Of a stretch of DNA of 64,000 nucleotides, positions 8,756-17,153 are shown piece after piece. Position numbers and translations under genes: made by a program. The DNA lies in assembly GCA_031409515.1 (NCBI GenBank), contig JANNXJ010000005.1, positions 1 through 64,000 on the forward strand. Direction: 5' to 3'. Numbering within the stretch: position 1 is the first letter of the stretch; every line of letters begins with the position of its first letter. The notes beneath the pieces were generated by a model. The model worked only from the letters and a program-made list of their open reading frames with translations. It had not been told where the DNA came from and searched no databases. Source of the stretch: SHZI01 sp031409515 (lineage in GTDB: Bacteria; Pseudomonadota; Gammaproteobacteria; Steroidobacterales; GCA-2729495).

Positions 8756-9622
8756 TCAGAGCCAGTAGACGAAGATGAAGAGCCCCAGCCACACCACGTC
8801 GACGAAGTGCCAGTACCAGGCAACCCCCTCGAAGGCGAAGTGCCGGGCCGGAGTGAAGTGCCCCTTGAGGCACCGGAACAGGATCACCGTCAGCATGATG
8901 GCGCCGATGGTCACGTGCAGGCCGTGGAAGCCGGTGAGCATGAAGAAGGTACTGCCGTACATGCCGGCCGAGTTCAGCTTCAGGTTCAGCTCGGAATAGG
9001 CGTGGAAGTACTCGTAGGCCTGGAAGCCCAGAAAGATGAAGCCCAGGAGCACGGTGAGGCCGAGGAACAGGTTCAGCATCCCCCGCTGATTGGCCTTCAG
9101 CGCGTGATGGGCGATGGTGATGGTGACGCCGCTGGTGAGCAGGATCGCGGTGTTCAGCGCCGGAATCCCCCAGGGACCCATCACCTTGTACTCGCCGCCG
9201 AGCGCCGCCGGTCCGCTGGAGGGCCAGGTGTTCTCAAACCCGGGCCACAGGACCATGTTGGTGACCGTCTCGCTGCCCTCACCGCCCAGCCAGGGCAAGG
9301 CCAGCTGGCGGGCATAGAAGAGTGCGCCAAAGAAGCAGGCAAAGAACATCACCTCAGACAGGATGAACCACATCATGCCCATGCGGAATGACTGGTCGAC
9401 CTGATCGTTGTAGGTGCCTGCCTCGCTCTCGCTGATTACCTCACCGAACCACAGGAACATCATCAGGATCAGGATGGCGGCACCGAGCAGAGCCACCGGA
9501 GCCGTTGACCCGCCGTTGAGCAGGATCGAGACCCCGACAAAGAGGGTAAACAGCCCGACGGAGCCGATGATCGGCCAGCGGGTGCCGTGGGGGACGTAGT
9601 ACTTGTCCTGTGCGTGAGCCAT
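8756..9622 (-). CDS. coxC: Cytochrome c oxidase subunit III
   Basis: Third core subunit of aa3-type oxidase, 288 residues with about seven TM helices. It opens with YYVPHGTRWPIIGSVGLF and contains WFGEVISESEAG, FFACFFGALFYAR, HHALKANQRG and the closing HFVDVVWLGLFIFVYWL, all typical. An insertion-like GGEGSETVTNMVLWPGFENTWP segment precedes TM3, as is common in proteobacterial homologues. It lies downstream of ctaG in the cox cluster; the REP element separates it from SURF1. Confidence 0.95.
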   Translation of the reverse strand: MAHAQDKYYVPHGTRWPIIGSVGLFTLFVGVSILLNGGSTAPVALLGAAILILMMFLWFGEVISESEAGTYNDQVDQSFRMGMMWFILSEVMFFACFFGALFYARQLALPWLGGEGSETVTNMVLWPGFENTWPSSGPAALGGEYKVMGPWGIPALNTAILLTSGVTITIAHHALKANQRGMLNLFLGLTVLLGFIFLGFQAYEYFHAYSELNLKLNSAGMYGSTFFMLTGFHGLHVTIGAIMLTVILFRCLKGHFTPARHFAFEGVAWYWHFVDVVWLGLFIFVYWL

Positions 9623-9647
9623 GACTGTCTTCCTGGGTCGAAACGGT

Positions 9648-10214
9648 TCAGGTGGTGGAACCGGCGGTGAGGCCTGATATCAGCTGGGCCGTCGCCGGGC
9701 GATTGACGAAGAACGTGTAGGAAAGGGTAATGCGGTCGATGAACTCGGGCAGTGCCGGGTCCACCATGAACTGCACGCCCATGTCCCGGCCTTCACCGGC
9801 GGTGAAATTCTGCTGGGTAAAGCAGAAACACTGGGTCTTGACGAAGTACTTGGCAGCTTGCCCCGGCGCCACGCTGGGCACAGCCGAGCCCACCAGCATG
9901 TCGTCGGTCAGGTTGCGGGCGAAGAACGCGGTGTCGTAGAGCTGGCCGGGGCGGACCTGGATCGAGCTGACCGTGGGCCGGAACTCCCAGGGCGCCTGCT
10001 CGTTGAGTACGGTCACGAACTCCACCGTAATCAGCCGTTCGGAAATTTCCTGGGTTGCGGAAATGGTGGCGGCCACGGCGTTGGTCCGCCCGCCGATCCC
10101 GGTGATCCTGCACATCGCATCGTAGAGGGGCACCAGCAGGAAGCCGAAGGCAAACATGCCGACGGCCAGTCCGCCGAGCTGCAGCACCAAGCCACGATTG
10201 CCGGGACGCGCCAC
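9648..10214 (-). CDS. ctaG: Cytochrome c oxidase assembly protein CtaG/Cox11
   Basis: Copper chaperone that builds the CuB site of subunit I. 188 residues from a GTG start. It has one N-terminal TM (about 8-30) followed by MCRITGIGGRTN and a periplasmic beta domain carrying the copper-binding CFC in KTQCFCFTQQ (about 126-135). The C-terminal IDRITLSYTFF is typical. Preceded by the 40-residue small gene with a three-base gap and followed by coxC. Confidence 0.94.
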   Translation of the reverse strand: MARPGNRGLVLQLGGLAVGMFAFGFLLVPLYDAMCRITGIGGRTNAVAATISATQEISERLITVEFVTVLNEQAPWEFRPTVSSIQVRPGQLYDTAFFARNLTDDMLVGSAVPSVAPGQAAKYFVKTQCFCFTQQNFTAGEGRDMGVQFMVDPALPEFIDRITLSYTFFVNRPATAQLISGLTAGSTT

Positions 10215-10217
10215 GTT

Positions 10218-10340
10218 TCAGCGCCCCAGCCCGGTCGCCACAATGAAGCCCAGATACAGGCACAGCGCCACCGCACCCAGCAGGAAAGCAACCCGGCGGG
10301 CACGTCGCCGTTGTTCCTCGATCTGGACGACGTCTGTCAC
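10218..10340 (-). CDS. Small cytochrome oxidase assembly-type protein, 40 aa
   Basis: A 40-residue gene, easily missed, between coxA and ctaG. It starts at GTG overlapping the coxA stop (GTGA) and ends three bases before ctaG. The sequence begins VTDVVQIEEQRRRARR and continues as one TM helix (about 17-37). A charged N-terminus plus single TM matches the small assembly-type ORF found between coxA and cox11 in many proteobacteria. Evidence is position, coupling and composition rather than a strong motif. Confidence 0.7.
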   Translation of the reverse strand: MTDVVQIEEQRRRARRVAFLLGAVALCLYLGFIVATGLGR

Positions 10341-11965
10341 TTGACGACCGGCGCCTCATCGAAGGTGTGGTAGGGCGCCGGCGACGGCACCGTCCACTCC
10401 AGGCCTTCCGGCTTATCCCAGACCTCGGCGGTAGCCTTGGCCCCGCCACGGATGGTCTTGAAGACGATGTAGGCGAACAGCAGCTGGGAGAGCCCGAAGC
10501 CGAAGGAGCCGATGCTGGAGATCATGTTCCAGTCGGCAAACTGGGTGGCGTAATCCGGGATGCGGCGGGGCATGCCGGCGAGACCCAGGAAGTGCTGGGG
10601 GAAGAACGTGACATTGACGGAGATGGCCGACAGCCAGAAATGGATCTTCCCCAGCGTCTCGTCATACATGTGGCCGGTCCACTTGGGCAGCCAGAAGTAC
10701 GCGCCTGCGATAGCGCCGAACAGGGCACCGGGCACCAGCACGTAGTGGAAGTGCGCCACCACGAAGTAGGTGTCGTGGTACTGGAAGTCTGCCGGGGCGA
10801 TGGCCAGCATCAGGCCGGAGAAGCCGCCGATGGTGAACAGGAACAGGAACGCCAGCGCGAAGAGCATTGGGGTTTCAAAGGTCAGCGAGCCCCTCCACAT
10901 GGTCGCCGTCCAGTTGAAGACCTTAACGGCCGTTGGGATCGCGATGAGCATGGTGGAGAGCATGAAGAACATCTCGCCCGCCAGCGGCATGCCCACCGTG
11001 AACATGTGGTGGGCCCAGACGATGAAAGACAAGAAGCCGATGCTGGCCGTGGCGTAGACCATCGCCGAGTAGCCGAAGAGCGGCTTGCGGGAGAAGGTCG
11101 GGATGATCTGGGACACGATGCCGAAGGCCGGCAGGATGATGATATAGACCTCCGGGTGACCGAAGAACCAGAAGATGTGCTGGAAGAGCACCGGGTCGCC
11201 GCCGCCCGCCGCCTGGAAGAAGGTGGTGCCGAAGAACTGATCGGTGAGCAGCATGGTCACGCCGCCGGCGAGCACGGGCATGGCCGCGATCAGCAGGTAG
11301 GCCGTGATCAGCCAGGTCCAGACGAACAGGGGCATCTTGAGCAGGGACATGCCCGGCGCCCGCATGTTCATGATCGTCACGATGATATTGATCGAGCCCA
11401 GGATGGACGACATGCCGAGCAGGTGAATCGCGAAGATGGTGAACGGAAAGGAGTTTCCGGCCTGCAGGGACAGGGGCGGGTAGAGCGTCCAGCCACCGGC
11501 CGGGCCGCCGCCGTCCATAAACAGCGTCGACAACAAGATGCCGCCGGCAAAGGGCAGGATCCAGAAGGACCAGTTGTTGAGCCGGGGCAGCGCCATGTCC
11601 GGCGCGCCAATCATCAGCGGGATCATCCAGTTCGCGAAGCCCACGAACGCCGGCATGATCATGCCGAAGATCATGATCAGCGCGTGCATGGTGGTCATCT
11701 GGTTGAAGAAGTCGGGATTCACGAACTGCAGGCCGGGCTGGAAGAGCTCGAGCCGGATGACCATGGCCATCGCGCCGCCGACGAAGAGCATCACCAGGGC
11801 GAACAGCAGGTAGAGGGTGCCGATGTCCTTGTGGTTGGTGGTGAAGAGCCAGCGGGTCAGGCCCTTGGCCGGGCCGTGATGGTCATCGTGAGCATGCTCA
11901 GCGTGGCTGTGGCCGGCGTGGTCGTGGCCCTTATCGTGGGCCTTCTCGTGGGTCTGGGTGCTCAT
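10337..11965 (-). CDS. coxA: Cytochrome c oxidase subunit I
   Basis: Catalytic heme-copper subunit of an aa3-type oxidase. I choose the ATG of MSTQTHEKAHDKG, nine bases after a GGAG, giving 542 residues; a longer in-frame extension of 18 residues is not family-like. A His/Asp-rich N-terminus (HDKGHDHAGHSHAEHAHDDHH) precedes the TM core. Landmarks are FTTNHKDIGTLY, MTTMHALIMIFG, the CuB/Tyr region FWFFGHPEVYIIILP, WAHHMFTVGMP and the heme-ligand segment YFVVAHFHYVL. The EVYII context indicates a type A proton-pumping enzyme. Confidence 0.96.
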   Translation of the reverse strand: MSTQTHEKAHDKGHDHAGHSHAEHAHDDHHGPAKGLTRWLFTTNHKDIGTLYLLFALVMLFVGGAMAMVIRLELFQPGLQFVNPDFFNQMTTMHALIMIFGMIMPAFVGFANWMIPLMIGAPDMALPRLNNWSFWILPFAGGILLSTLFMDGGGPAGGWTLYPPLSLQAGNSFPFTIFAIHLLGMSSILGSINIIVTIMNMRAPGMSLLKMPLFVWTWLITAYLLIAAMPVLAGGVTMLLTDQFFGTTFFQAAGGGDPVLFQHIFWFFGHPEVYIIILPAFGIVSQIIPTFSRKPLFGYSAMVYATASIGFLSFIVWAHHMFTVGMPLAGEMFFMLSTMLIAIPTAVKVFNWTATMWRGSLTFETPMLFALAFLFLFTIGGFSGLMLAIAPADFQYHDTYFVVAHFHYVLVPGALFGAIAGAYFWLPKWTGHMYDETLGKIHFWLSAISVNVTFFPQHFLGLAGMPRRIPDYATQFADWNMISSIGSFGFGLSQLLFAYIVFKTIRGGAKATAEVWDKPEGLEWTVPSPAPYHTFDEAPVVK

Positions 11966-12005
11966 CACTCGTACTCCGAATTCGGTATGCAGATTGCTGG
12001 TCGGA

Positions 12006-12842
12006 TCAATTGGCGGCAACGGCCGCTACGGCGGCTGCCGGGGCGGGCGACTTCTGCGCCTCCAGCCAGGCCTCAAACTCCGCCTTGGGGAGGGCCCGGA
12101 CCACGATGGGCATGAAGCCATGGTCCTTGCCGCACAACTCGGCGCATTGACCCCGGTACACACCCGCCTTGTCTACCTTGAACCAGCCTTCGTTGACGTA
12201 GCCCGGGACCGCATCGCGCTTGACGGAAAAGGCGGGGACCCACCAGGCGTGCAGCACGTCATTGGCGGTCAGCAGATAGCGAATCTTGACGCCCACCGGC
12301 ACCACGAGAGGGTTGTCCACGTCGAGCAGGTAGTTGTCGACGCTCGCCGGAACGATGCCCGAGTTGAGCTGCCGGGCGGCATTGCTGGGAGCCGCCAGGG
12401 TGCTGAAAAAGGAGTAGTCCTGGCCCACGTACTCGTACTGCCACTTCCACTGGTAGCCCGTGATCTTCAGGGTCATCTCGGAATTGCGGGTGTCGTCGAT
12501 GCGGATCAGTGCCGGGGCGGTCTCGTAGCCGAGGAACACGAGGATCAGCGTCGGGATGACGGTCCAGATCACTTCGGCCCGGGTGCTGTGGGTGAAGGTG
12601 GCCGGCACCGCGCCCTTGGACTTCCGGAAGGTGGCGATCGCGTAGATCATCACCCCGAACACTCCGATGCCGACGATGGTGCAGATCCACAGGACCAGCA
12701 TGTGCAGGTCGTAAGCCTCCTGGGCAGTGGACGTGACGCCCTGGGTCATGTTCAACGTCCAGGCCGCCTGCGCGGGGGAGGCCAGCACCGCAAGAGCAAG
12801 GCCCGTAAGCAGGTGGCGGGCGTTAGTGGCAAGTCGATGCAT
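12006..12842 (-). CDS. coxB: Cytochrome c oxidase subunit II
   Basis: CuA-bearing subunit that accepts electrons from cytochrome c. Start chosen at the ATG of MHRLATNARHLLTG, preceded by GGAAG; 278 residues. A signal peptide ends at AQA, followed by two TM helices and a periplasmic cupredoxin domain. CuA ligands are visible as H in VLHAWWVPAF and the C...C...H set in GQCAELCGKDHGFM. YQWKWQYEY is the aromatic electron-entry region. The upstream DUF2244 gene ends two bases before this start, so the two are coupled. Confidence 0.95.
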   Translation of the reverse strand: MHRLATNARHLLTGLALAVLASPAQAAWTLNMTQGVTSTAQEAYDLHMLVLWICTIVGIGVFGVMIYAIATFRKSKGAVPATFTHSTRAEVIWTVIPTLILVFLGYETAPALIRIDDTRNSEMTLKITGYQWKWQYEYVGQDYSFFSTLAAPSNAARQLNSGIVPASVDNYLLDVDNPLVVPVGVKIRYLLTANDVLHAWWVPAFSVKRDAVPGYVNEGWFKVDKAGVYRGQCAELCGKDHGFMPIVVRALPKAEFEAWLEAQKSPAPAAAVAAVAAN

Positions 12843-12843
12843 G

Positions 12844-13338
12844 TCAGTTTCTTCCCAGTGTTCCATTCGGTCTTCGGGCGTCGTCAGCGAGCACTTCGGC
12901 AAGCCGGTCTTTCAGTCCCAGACGCTCGCTATCGGTCAGGAAGGCGCCAATCTCCACGCTGCGCCCCTGCGAACTCAGCACCAGCCGGCTGGGCCAGTGG
13001 GCAGGCACCCCGGGACACAGCTCAAGTCGTGTCCAGCGTCGGGCAAAGGCGTAGGCATTGCGACTGGCTACTCCGCGCCGGCCACGGGCGCACTTCTCAA
13101 TCAAGACGGAGGCATCGTCCACCCGGATGTACTCCCGGGCTTCGGCACGGTGCAGGACCCACTTCACTGCCCAGTACAGCACCGCCAGTTCCAGTCCGGC
13201 AAAGGGCAGGATCGGCCACAACCCGAGCGCCGCGCAACCCAGCGCAACACCCAGTACCAGAGCCGCCAGTGAGCCGTAAAAAAAAGCAGCAGCGCGAGGG
13301 GTCAGGGAGGAATTCGGCCGAAGTTCGAACGAATGCAC
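12844..13338 (-). CDS. DUF2244 family membrane protein
   Basis: 164 residues with two adjacent TM helices (about 18-60), then a soluble domain with REYIRVDDASVLIEK and WTRLELCPG, the typical pattern of the DUF2244 family often encoded ahead of coxB. It ends within the ribosome-binding region of coxB, so it is the first gene of the oxidase transcript. The 172-bp gap upstream, to bioC, presumably holds its promoter, but I see no convincing -35/-10 pair. Molecular role unknown. Confidence 0.82.
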   Translation of the reverse strand: MHSFELRPNSSLTPRAAAFFYGSLAALVLGVALGCAALGLWPILPFAGLELAVLYWAVKWVLHRAEAREYIRVDDASVLIEKCARGRRGVASRNAYAFARRWTRLELCPGVPAHWPSRLVLSSQGRSVEIGAFLTDSERLGLKDRLAEVLADDARRPNGTLGRN

Positions 13339-13510
13339 GTGGGTACACCTTCGCGGGTCCTGAAATTTTACTTGAACAGGCCGTTCCGGCGCAATTTGGG
13401 CGAGGCCGCTGCAGTATGACGTTAAGCGTTCCGAAACAGCTGTTTAGTGGTCTATCTGCGAACCATTCCCGGCTGGCGCCGGCAGGCGTCCGGGTGCGGT
13501 GAGCGGGACC

Positions 13511-14407
13511 TCAGCCTGGCCGCCGTCCAAGGTTGCCGAGAGGTACGGAAATCTCCTCGGCCGGGGACTGCCTGCGCCGGGCCGGATCTGCCGCCCACGC
13601 CTGGCCAAATACGACCTCGATCGTCGCCGACAGCAAGCCGTCCTTGTCCCTTGCGCTTTCGTAGGCGGCCACGAGTCGCGACCAGGCCCGGCGGCCGGTC
13701 AGGCCGGGGTTGCGCCCGGTGCTCGCGTTGGTGGTGCCCGTTGCCCGCAGATCGGCAACTAACTCAGCAAAATTGCGGTACTTGAGGATCAGCATGTCCA
13801 TGTCCATGACCGGCTCCGCCAGGCCGGCCCGGACCAGCCCGTCGCCCAGGGCGCGCATTTCCGGGAAGGGCAGCACATGGGGTGTCTGGTCAATGGCACG
13901 CCAGGCGGCCCGCAGCTCCCGATAGGACTCCGGTCCCGGGGTGCTAAAGGTGAACAGCCCGGGATGCCGCAGGACCCGCCGCACCTCGGCAAGAACCCGG
14001 TCCAGGGCCGGACTCCAGTGGAGGACCAGGCTGGAGAACACCAGATCGATGCTCTGGTCCGGAAAGGGCAGCCGCGCTGCGTCTGCGCAGACGAACAGTG
14101 GCGCAGTGCCCGAAGGGCTCGCCGGCCGGCCGGCCGCCACCCGCAGCATGGCCGGGGTGAGGTCCAGGCCGATGATTTCTGCGGTGGGATAGCGCGCCGC
14201 GAGAGCAGCGAGGGCCCGACCGGTGCCGGTACCCAGATCGAGAATGCGCCGGGGTTGTAACTGAACCCACTGCAGCCGCTCCAGCAGTCGGTCCCGGACC
14301 TCGGTCTGGAGGACATCGGCCTGGTCGTAGCTGGCGGCAGCCCGGGCAAAAGACCGGCGCACCTTGCCCTGATCGATGGGCGGGCCCGCGGGCATGGCGG
14401 GCGTCAT
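13511..14407 (-). CDS. bioC: Malonyl-ACP O-methyltransferase BioC
   Basis: SAM-dependent methyltransferase that makes malonyl-ACP methyl ester to start pimelate synthesis for biotin. 298 residues. The N-terminus KVRRSFARAAASYDQADVLQ is the BioC hallmark. SAM motif I DLGTGTGRALAAL lies near 57-69, DLTPAMLRVA near 80-90, and LVFSSLVLHW near 125-135. It starts seven bases after the bioB stop. The C-terminal tail beyond about 270 is basic and poorly conserved. Confidence 0.92.
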   Translation of the reverse strand: MTPAMPAGPPIDQGKVRRSFARAAASYDQADVLQTEVRDRLLERLQWVQLQPRRILDLGTGTGRALAALAARYPTAEIIGLDLTPAMLRVAAGRPASPSGTAPLFVCADAARLPFPDQSIDLVFSSLVLHWSPALDRVLAEVRRVLRHPGLFTFSTPGPESYRELRAAWRAIDQTPHVLPFPEMRALGDGLVRAGLAEPVMDMDMLILKYRNFAELVADLRATGTTNASTGRNPGLTGRRAWSRLVAAYESARDKDGLLSATIEVVFGQAWAADPARRRQSPAEEISVPLGNLGRRPG

Positions 14408-14414
14408 GTGCGCT

Positions 14415-15398
14415 TCACGCCGGTGTCGGGGCGGGCGCCGGTCGGAGGCCCAGCCGGGCCAGCAGGGCGAGGTCCCGGTCCGTGGCCGGATTGGGCGTGG
14501 TCAGCAGCTGCTCGCCATAGAAAATCGAATTGGCCCCGGCAAAGAAGCACAGGGCCTGGAGCTCATCGCTCATGTCGGAGCGCCCCGCGGAGAGTCGGAC
14601 CCGGGACTTCGGCATCAGGATCCGGGCTACGGCGATGACCCGGACGAAGGTGAGTGGGTCAACGGTTGCCTGGTCCTCCAGTGCGGTGCCCGCCACCTGG
14701 ACCAGTTGATTCACCGGCACACTTTCCGGGTGTTCCGGCAGCGTTGCCAGCGTGTGCAGCAGCTCAATCCGGTCCTGGTCGGCCTCGCCAAGGCCAATGA
14801 TCCCGCCGCAGCAGACCTTCAGGCCCGCATCCCGCACGGTCTTCAGCGTCGCCAGGCGGTCCGCGTAGGTCCGCGTGGAGGTGACCTTGGGGTAGTAGGC
14901 TTCTGAGGTGTCGAGATTGTGGTTGTAGTAGTCCAGCCCCGCGTCCCGCAGGGCTTCCGCCTGGTCCGGCGTCAGCATGCCGAGGGTGGCGCAGGTCTCG
15001 AGGCCCAACCCGCTGACCGCGCTGACCATCTCGGTGATCCGGGCCAGCTGGCTAGGCTTGGGATTGCGATAGGCCGCGCCCATGCAGAAGCGGGTGGCGC
15101 CCCGCTCCCGGGCCGCCCGGGCCGCCTCGATCACGGCGGCGAGGGGTACCAGCGCTTCCGGCGTCAGCCCGGTATTGAAGTGCACGCTCTGGGGGCAATA
15201 GCCACAGTCCTCGGGGCAACCACCGGTTTTGATACTCATTAAGGTGCTGATCTGGACTTCGGCCGGGTTGAAGTGTGCACGGTGCACGGTGTGGGCCCGG
15301 TACAGCAGATCGTGCAGGGGCAGGCCAAACAGGGTGGAGACTTCGGCCACCGTCCAGTCCGTACGGATCCCGTCGGGGCTGCGCGCGCTCAATTCCAC
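14415..15398 (-). CDS. bioB: Biotin synthase BioB
   Basis: Radical SAM enzyme inserting sulfur into dethiobiotin. 327 residues from a GTG start. The 4Fe-4S ligating CPEDCGYC is near 60-67, followed by YCPQSVHFNTG. YYNHNLDTS, GLKVCCGGIIGLGE and the C-terminal GRSDMSDELQALCFFAGANSIFYGE complete the family pattern, including the conserved Arg of the 2Fe-2S site in RVRLSAGR. Divergent from comF with 91 bp between. I looked for a BirA operator palindrome there and saw none. Confidence 0.95.
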   Translation of the reverse strand: MELSARSPDGIRTDWTVAEVSTLFGLPLHDLLYRAHTVHRAHFNPAEVQISTLMSIKTGGCPEDCGYCPQSVHFNTGLTPEALVPLAAVIEAARAARERGATRFCMGAAYRNPKPSQLARITEMVSAVSGLGLETCATLGMLTPDQAEALRDAGLDYYNHNLDTSEAYYPKVTSTRTYADRLATLKTVRDAGLKVCCGGIIGLGEADQDRIELLHTLATLPEHPESVPVNQLVQVAGTALEDQATVDPLTFVRVIAVARILMPKSRVRLSAGRSDMSDELQALCFFAGANSIFYGEQLLTTPNPATDRDLALLARLGLRPAPAPTPA

Positions 15399-15489
15399 AA
15401 GAAGTCCCCGGATTTGTGCCGGGACCCCGCTGGTCCCGACCTGCTAAACCGAGCAGCAGTATCGGAACCGTCTGGAAGGCTGTCAACTT

Positions 15490-16197
15490 ATGGGTTGGAT
15501 CAGGGTTGACCAGATCCTGGATACGCTCTTTCCCCCGGCCTGCCTGCTCTGCGGACAGCGGGCCACCGGCCTGGGCCCCGGCATCCCGGCTTGTGCCGGT
15601 TGCCTGGACGACCTGCCCTGGCTGCCGGATCCGGGGCAACTGGACCCGGGTCACCCCCATCTGGAGCTGTTCGCCGCGGTTCGGTGCGCTCTTACATATG
15701 AGTACCCCGTGGACCGGCTGATCGCCGCCGCCAAGTTTGGCCGCCAGCTGCCCGTGGCCCGTGGCCTCGGCCAGCTGCTCGCTCTGCACATGCCGGCCCT
15801 GCAGCAGCCCCCTGACGCGGTGGTGCCGGTGCCCCTGCATTGGCGCCGGGAAGCCAGCCGGGGCTTCAATCAGGCCGAGGAGATTGCCCGGGCGCTCTGC
15901 GCGGCCCGGCGCTGGCCGCTGCGCACTGACTTGTGCCGGCGAGTCCTCCCCACCCCGGAGCAATCCGGGCTGGGCGCGGCCCGCCGCCAGGAGAATCTCC
16001 GGGGCGCGTTTGCGCTGGCCGGAGTTCGTGCCCTCGGCCGCTGCCGGCATGTGTTGCTCGTCGATGATGTCTTGACGACTGGCGCCACGGCCACTGCCGT
16101 CGCCGGGCTGTTCCGGGCGGCGGGGGTCCCGGAACTCTCACTCTGGACGGTGGCGTGGACCCGGCCGCCCGCTCAGCTGACCGAGCGGAAGGTGTAG
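15490..16197 (+). CDS. ComF family phosphoribosyltransferase-like protein
   Basis: 235 residues. An N-terminal double zinc-ribbon-like segment (CLLCGQ near 17-22 and CAGCLDDLPWLPD near 36-48) precedes a PRTase-type domain with the PRPP-binding motif VLLVDDVLTTGATATAV near 190-206. ComF is needed for DNA uptake in competent bacteria, though the biochemical reaction is uncertain. Divergent from bioB, a common gammaproteobacterial arrangement. Its end overlaps that of ubiA on the other strand by 25 bp. Confidence 0.9.
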   Translation: MGWIRVDQILDTLFPPACLLCGQRATGLGPGIPACAGCLDDLPWLPDPGQLDPGHPHLELFAAVRCALTYEYPVDRLIAAAKFGRQLPVARGLGQLLALHMPALQQPPDAVVPVPLHWRREASRGFNQAEEIARALCAARRWPLRTDLCRRVLPTPEQSGLGAARRQENLRGAFALAGVRALGRCRHVLLVDDVLTTGATATAVAGLFRAAGVPELSLWTVAWTRPPAQLTERKV

Positions 16198-17084
16198 TCC
16201 AGCAGAATCCCGGCGAAGATGGCCGCGCCAAAGTGCTGGTTGGCCCGAAACGCCTGCAGGCAGGCTTCCGGTTCCCGGCCCCGGATCTGCCACAGGTGGC
16301 TGGCCAGCAGCAGCGCGCCTACCGCCACCCCTCCCTGGTACCAGAGGCCGAGGCCAGCCTCCCGGCCAGCGAGCAGCAGGCCGATGACCAGCAACACCTG
16401 CAGCAGGAAGATGATGAACAGGTCTGCAGTGCCGAACAGGATCGCGGTGGATTTCACGCCGATCCGCAGGTCTTCGTCCCGGTCCGCCATCGCATACATG
16501 GTGTCGTAGATGACAGCCCATACCACCACATCCAGCCACAGCAGCCAGGCCAGCCGCGGCACCGTTTCCAGCTCAGCAGCAAAGGCCATCGGGATCCCCC
16601 AGCCGAAGGCGGCACCCAGCAGGAACTGGGGCGCCGCGAGCCAGCGCTTGCTGAATGGGTAAATCAGGGTGAGGGCCGCCGCCCCGACGGCGAGCAGGCG
16701 CGCCAGCGGGTTCAGCAACAGCAGCAGGGCGAGAGCCACGAGGCCGAGCACGGCAAAGAGGGTCAGGGCCTCCGCCGGCGTGACGAGACCTGCCGCGAGG
16801 GGGCGGGACCGGGTCCTTTCGACCTCCCCGTCGATGTGCCGGTCGGCGAAGTCATTGATCACGCAGCCGGCAGCGCGCATCACGAAGACCCCCGCCACGA
16901 ACACCAGGAAATTGACGGGCTCCGGCCGGCCCGCGCCCGCGATCCACAGGCCCCAGAGGGTCGGCCACAGCAGCAGCCAGGTGCCGACGGGCCTGTCGAG
17001 GCGCATCAGTCGCCCGTACTGAGTGGCCTGGTTGAGCAGTTCATTGCCGAGACGAGCGAGGCTGTGGGTGGGACCTTGTGCCAT
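16173..17084 (-). CDS. ubiA: 4-hydroxybenzoate polyprenyltransferase UbiA
   Basis: Membrane prenyltransferase that attaches the polyprenyl tail to 4-hydroxybenzoate in ubiquinone synthesis. Start set at the ATG of MAQGPTHSLARLG (303 residues). The first Asp-rich motif is NDFADRHIDGEVERT and the second DTMYAMADRDEDLRIG, each followed by the expected RPLAAG and KSTAILFG. About eight TM helices. The longer upstream extension is unlike the family and runs into the divergent CHAD gene, so I exclude it. Confidence 0.93.
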   Translation of the reverse strand: MAQGPTHSLARLGNELLNQATQYGRLMRLDRPVGTWLLLWPTLWGLWIAGAGRPEPVNFLVFVAGVFVMRAAGCVINDFADRHIDGEVERTRSRPLAAGLVTPAEALTLFAVLGLVALALLLLLNPLARLLAVGAAALTLIYPFSKRWLAAPQFLLGAAFGWGIPMAFAAELETVPRLAWLLWLDVVVWAVIYDTMYAMADRDEDLRIGVKSTAILFGTADLFIIFLLQVLLVIGLLLAGREAGLGLWYQGGVAVGALLLASHLWQIRGREPEACLQAFRANQHFGAAIFAGILLDYTFRSVS

Positions 17085-17153
17085 GGGTTTAAGTCTAGCT
17101 GTTCGAACACCGGCTGTAGAACGGCGGGCCCGCCTATACTGACCGCCAGAGCG

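Noticed and set aside
10367..12115. 582-codon plus-strand open frame opposite coxA
   Set aside because: Antisense to a secure coxA; Glu/Gly/His-rich with no domain.
15399..15489. BirA operator between bioB and comF
   Set aside because: No TTGTAAACC-type inverted repeat can be found in the gap.
16155..17153. N-terminal extension of the CHAD gene by 333 codons
   Set aside because: Lies antisense to ubiA and lacks homology; the CHAD protein starts at ATG 17154.
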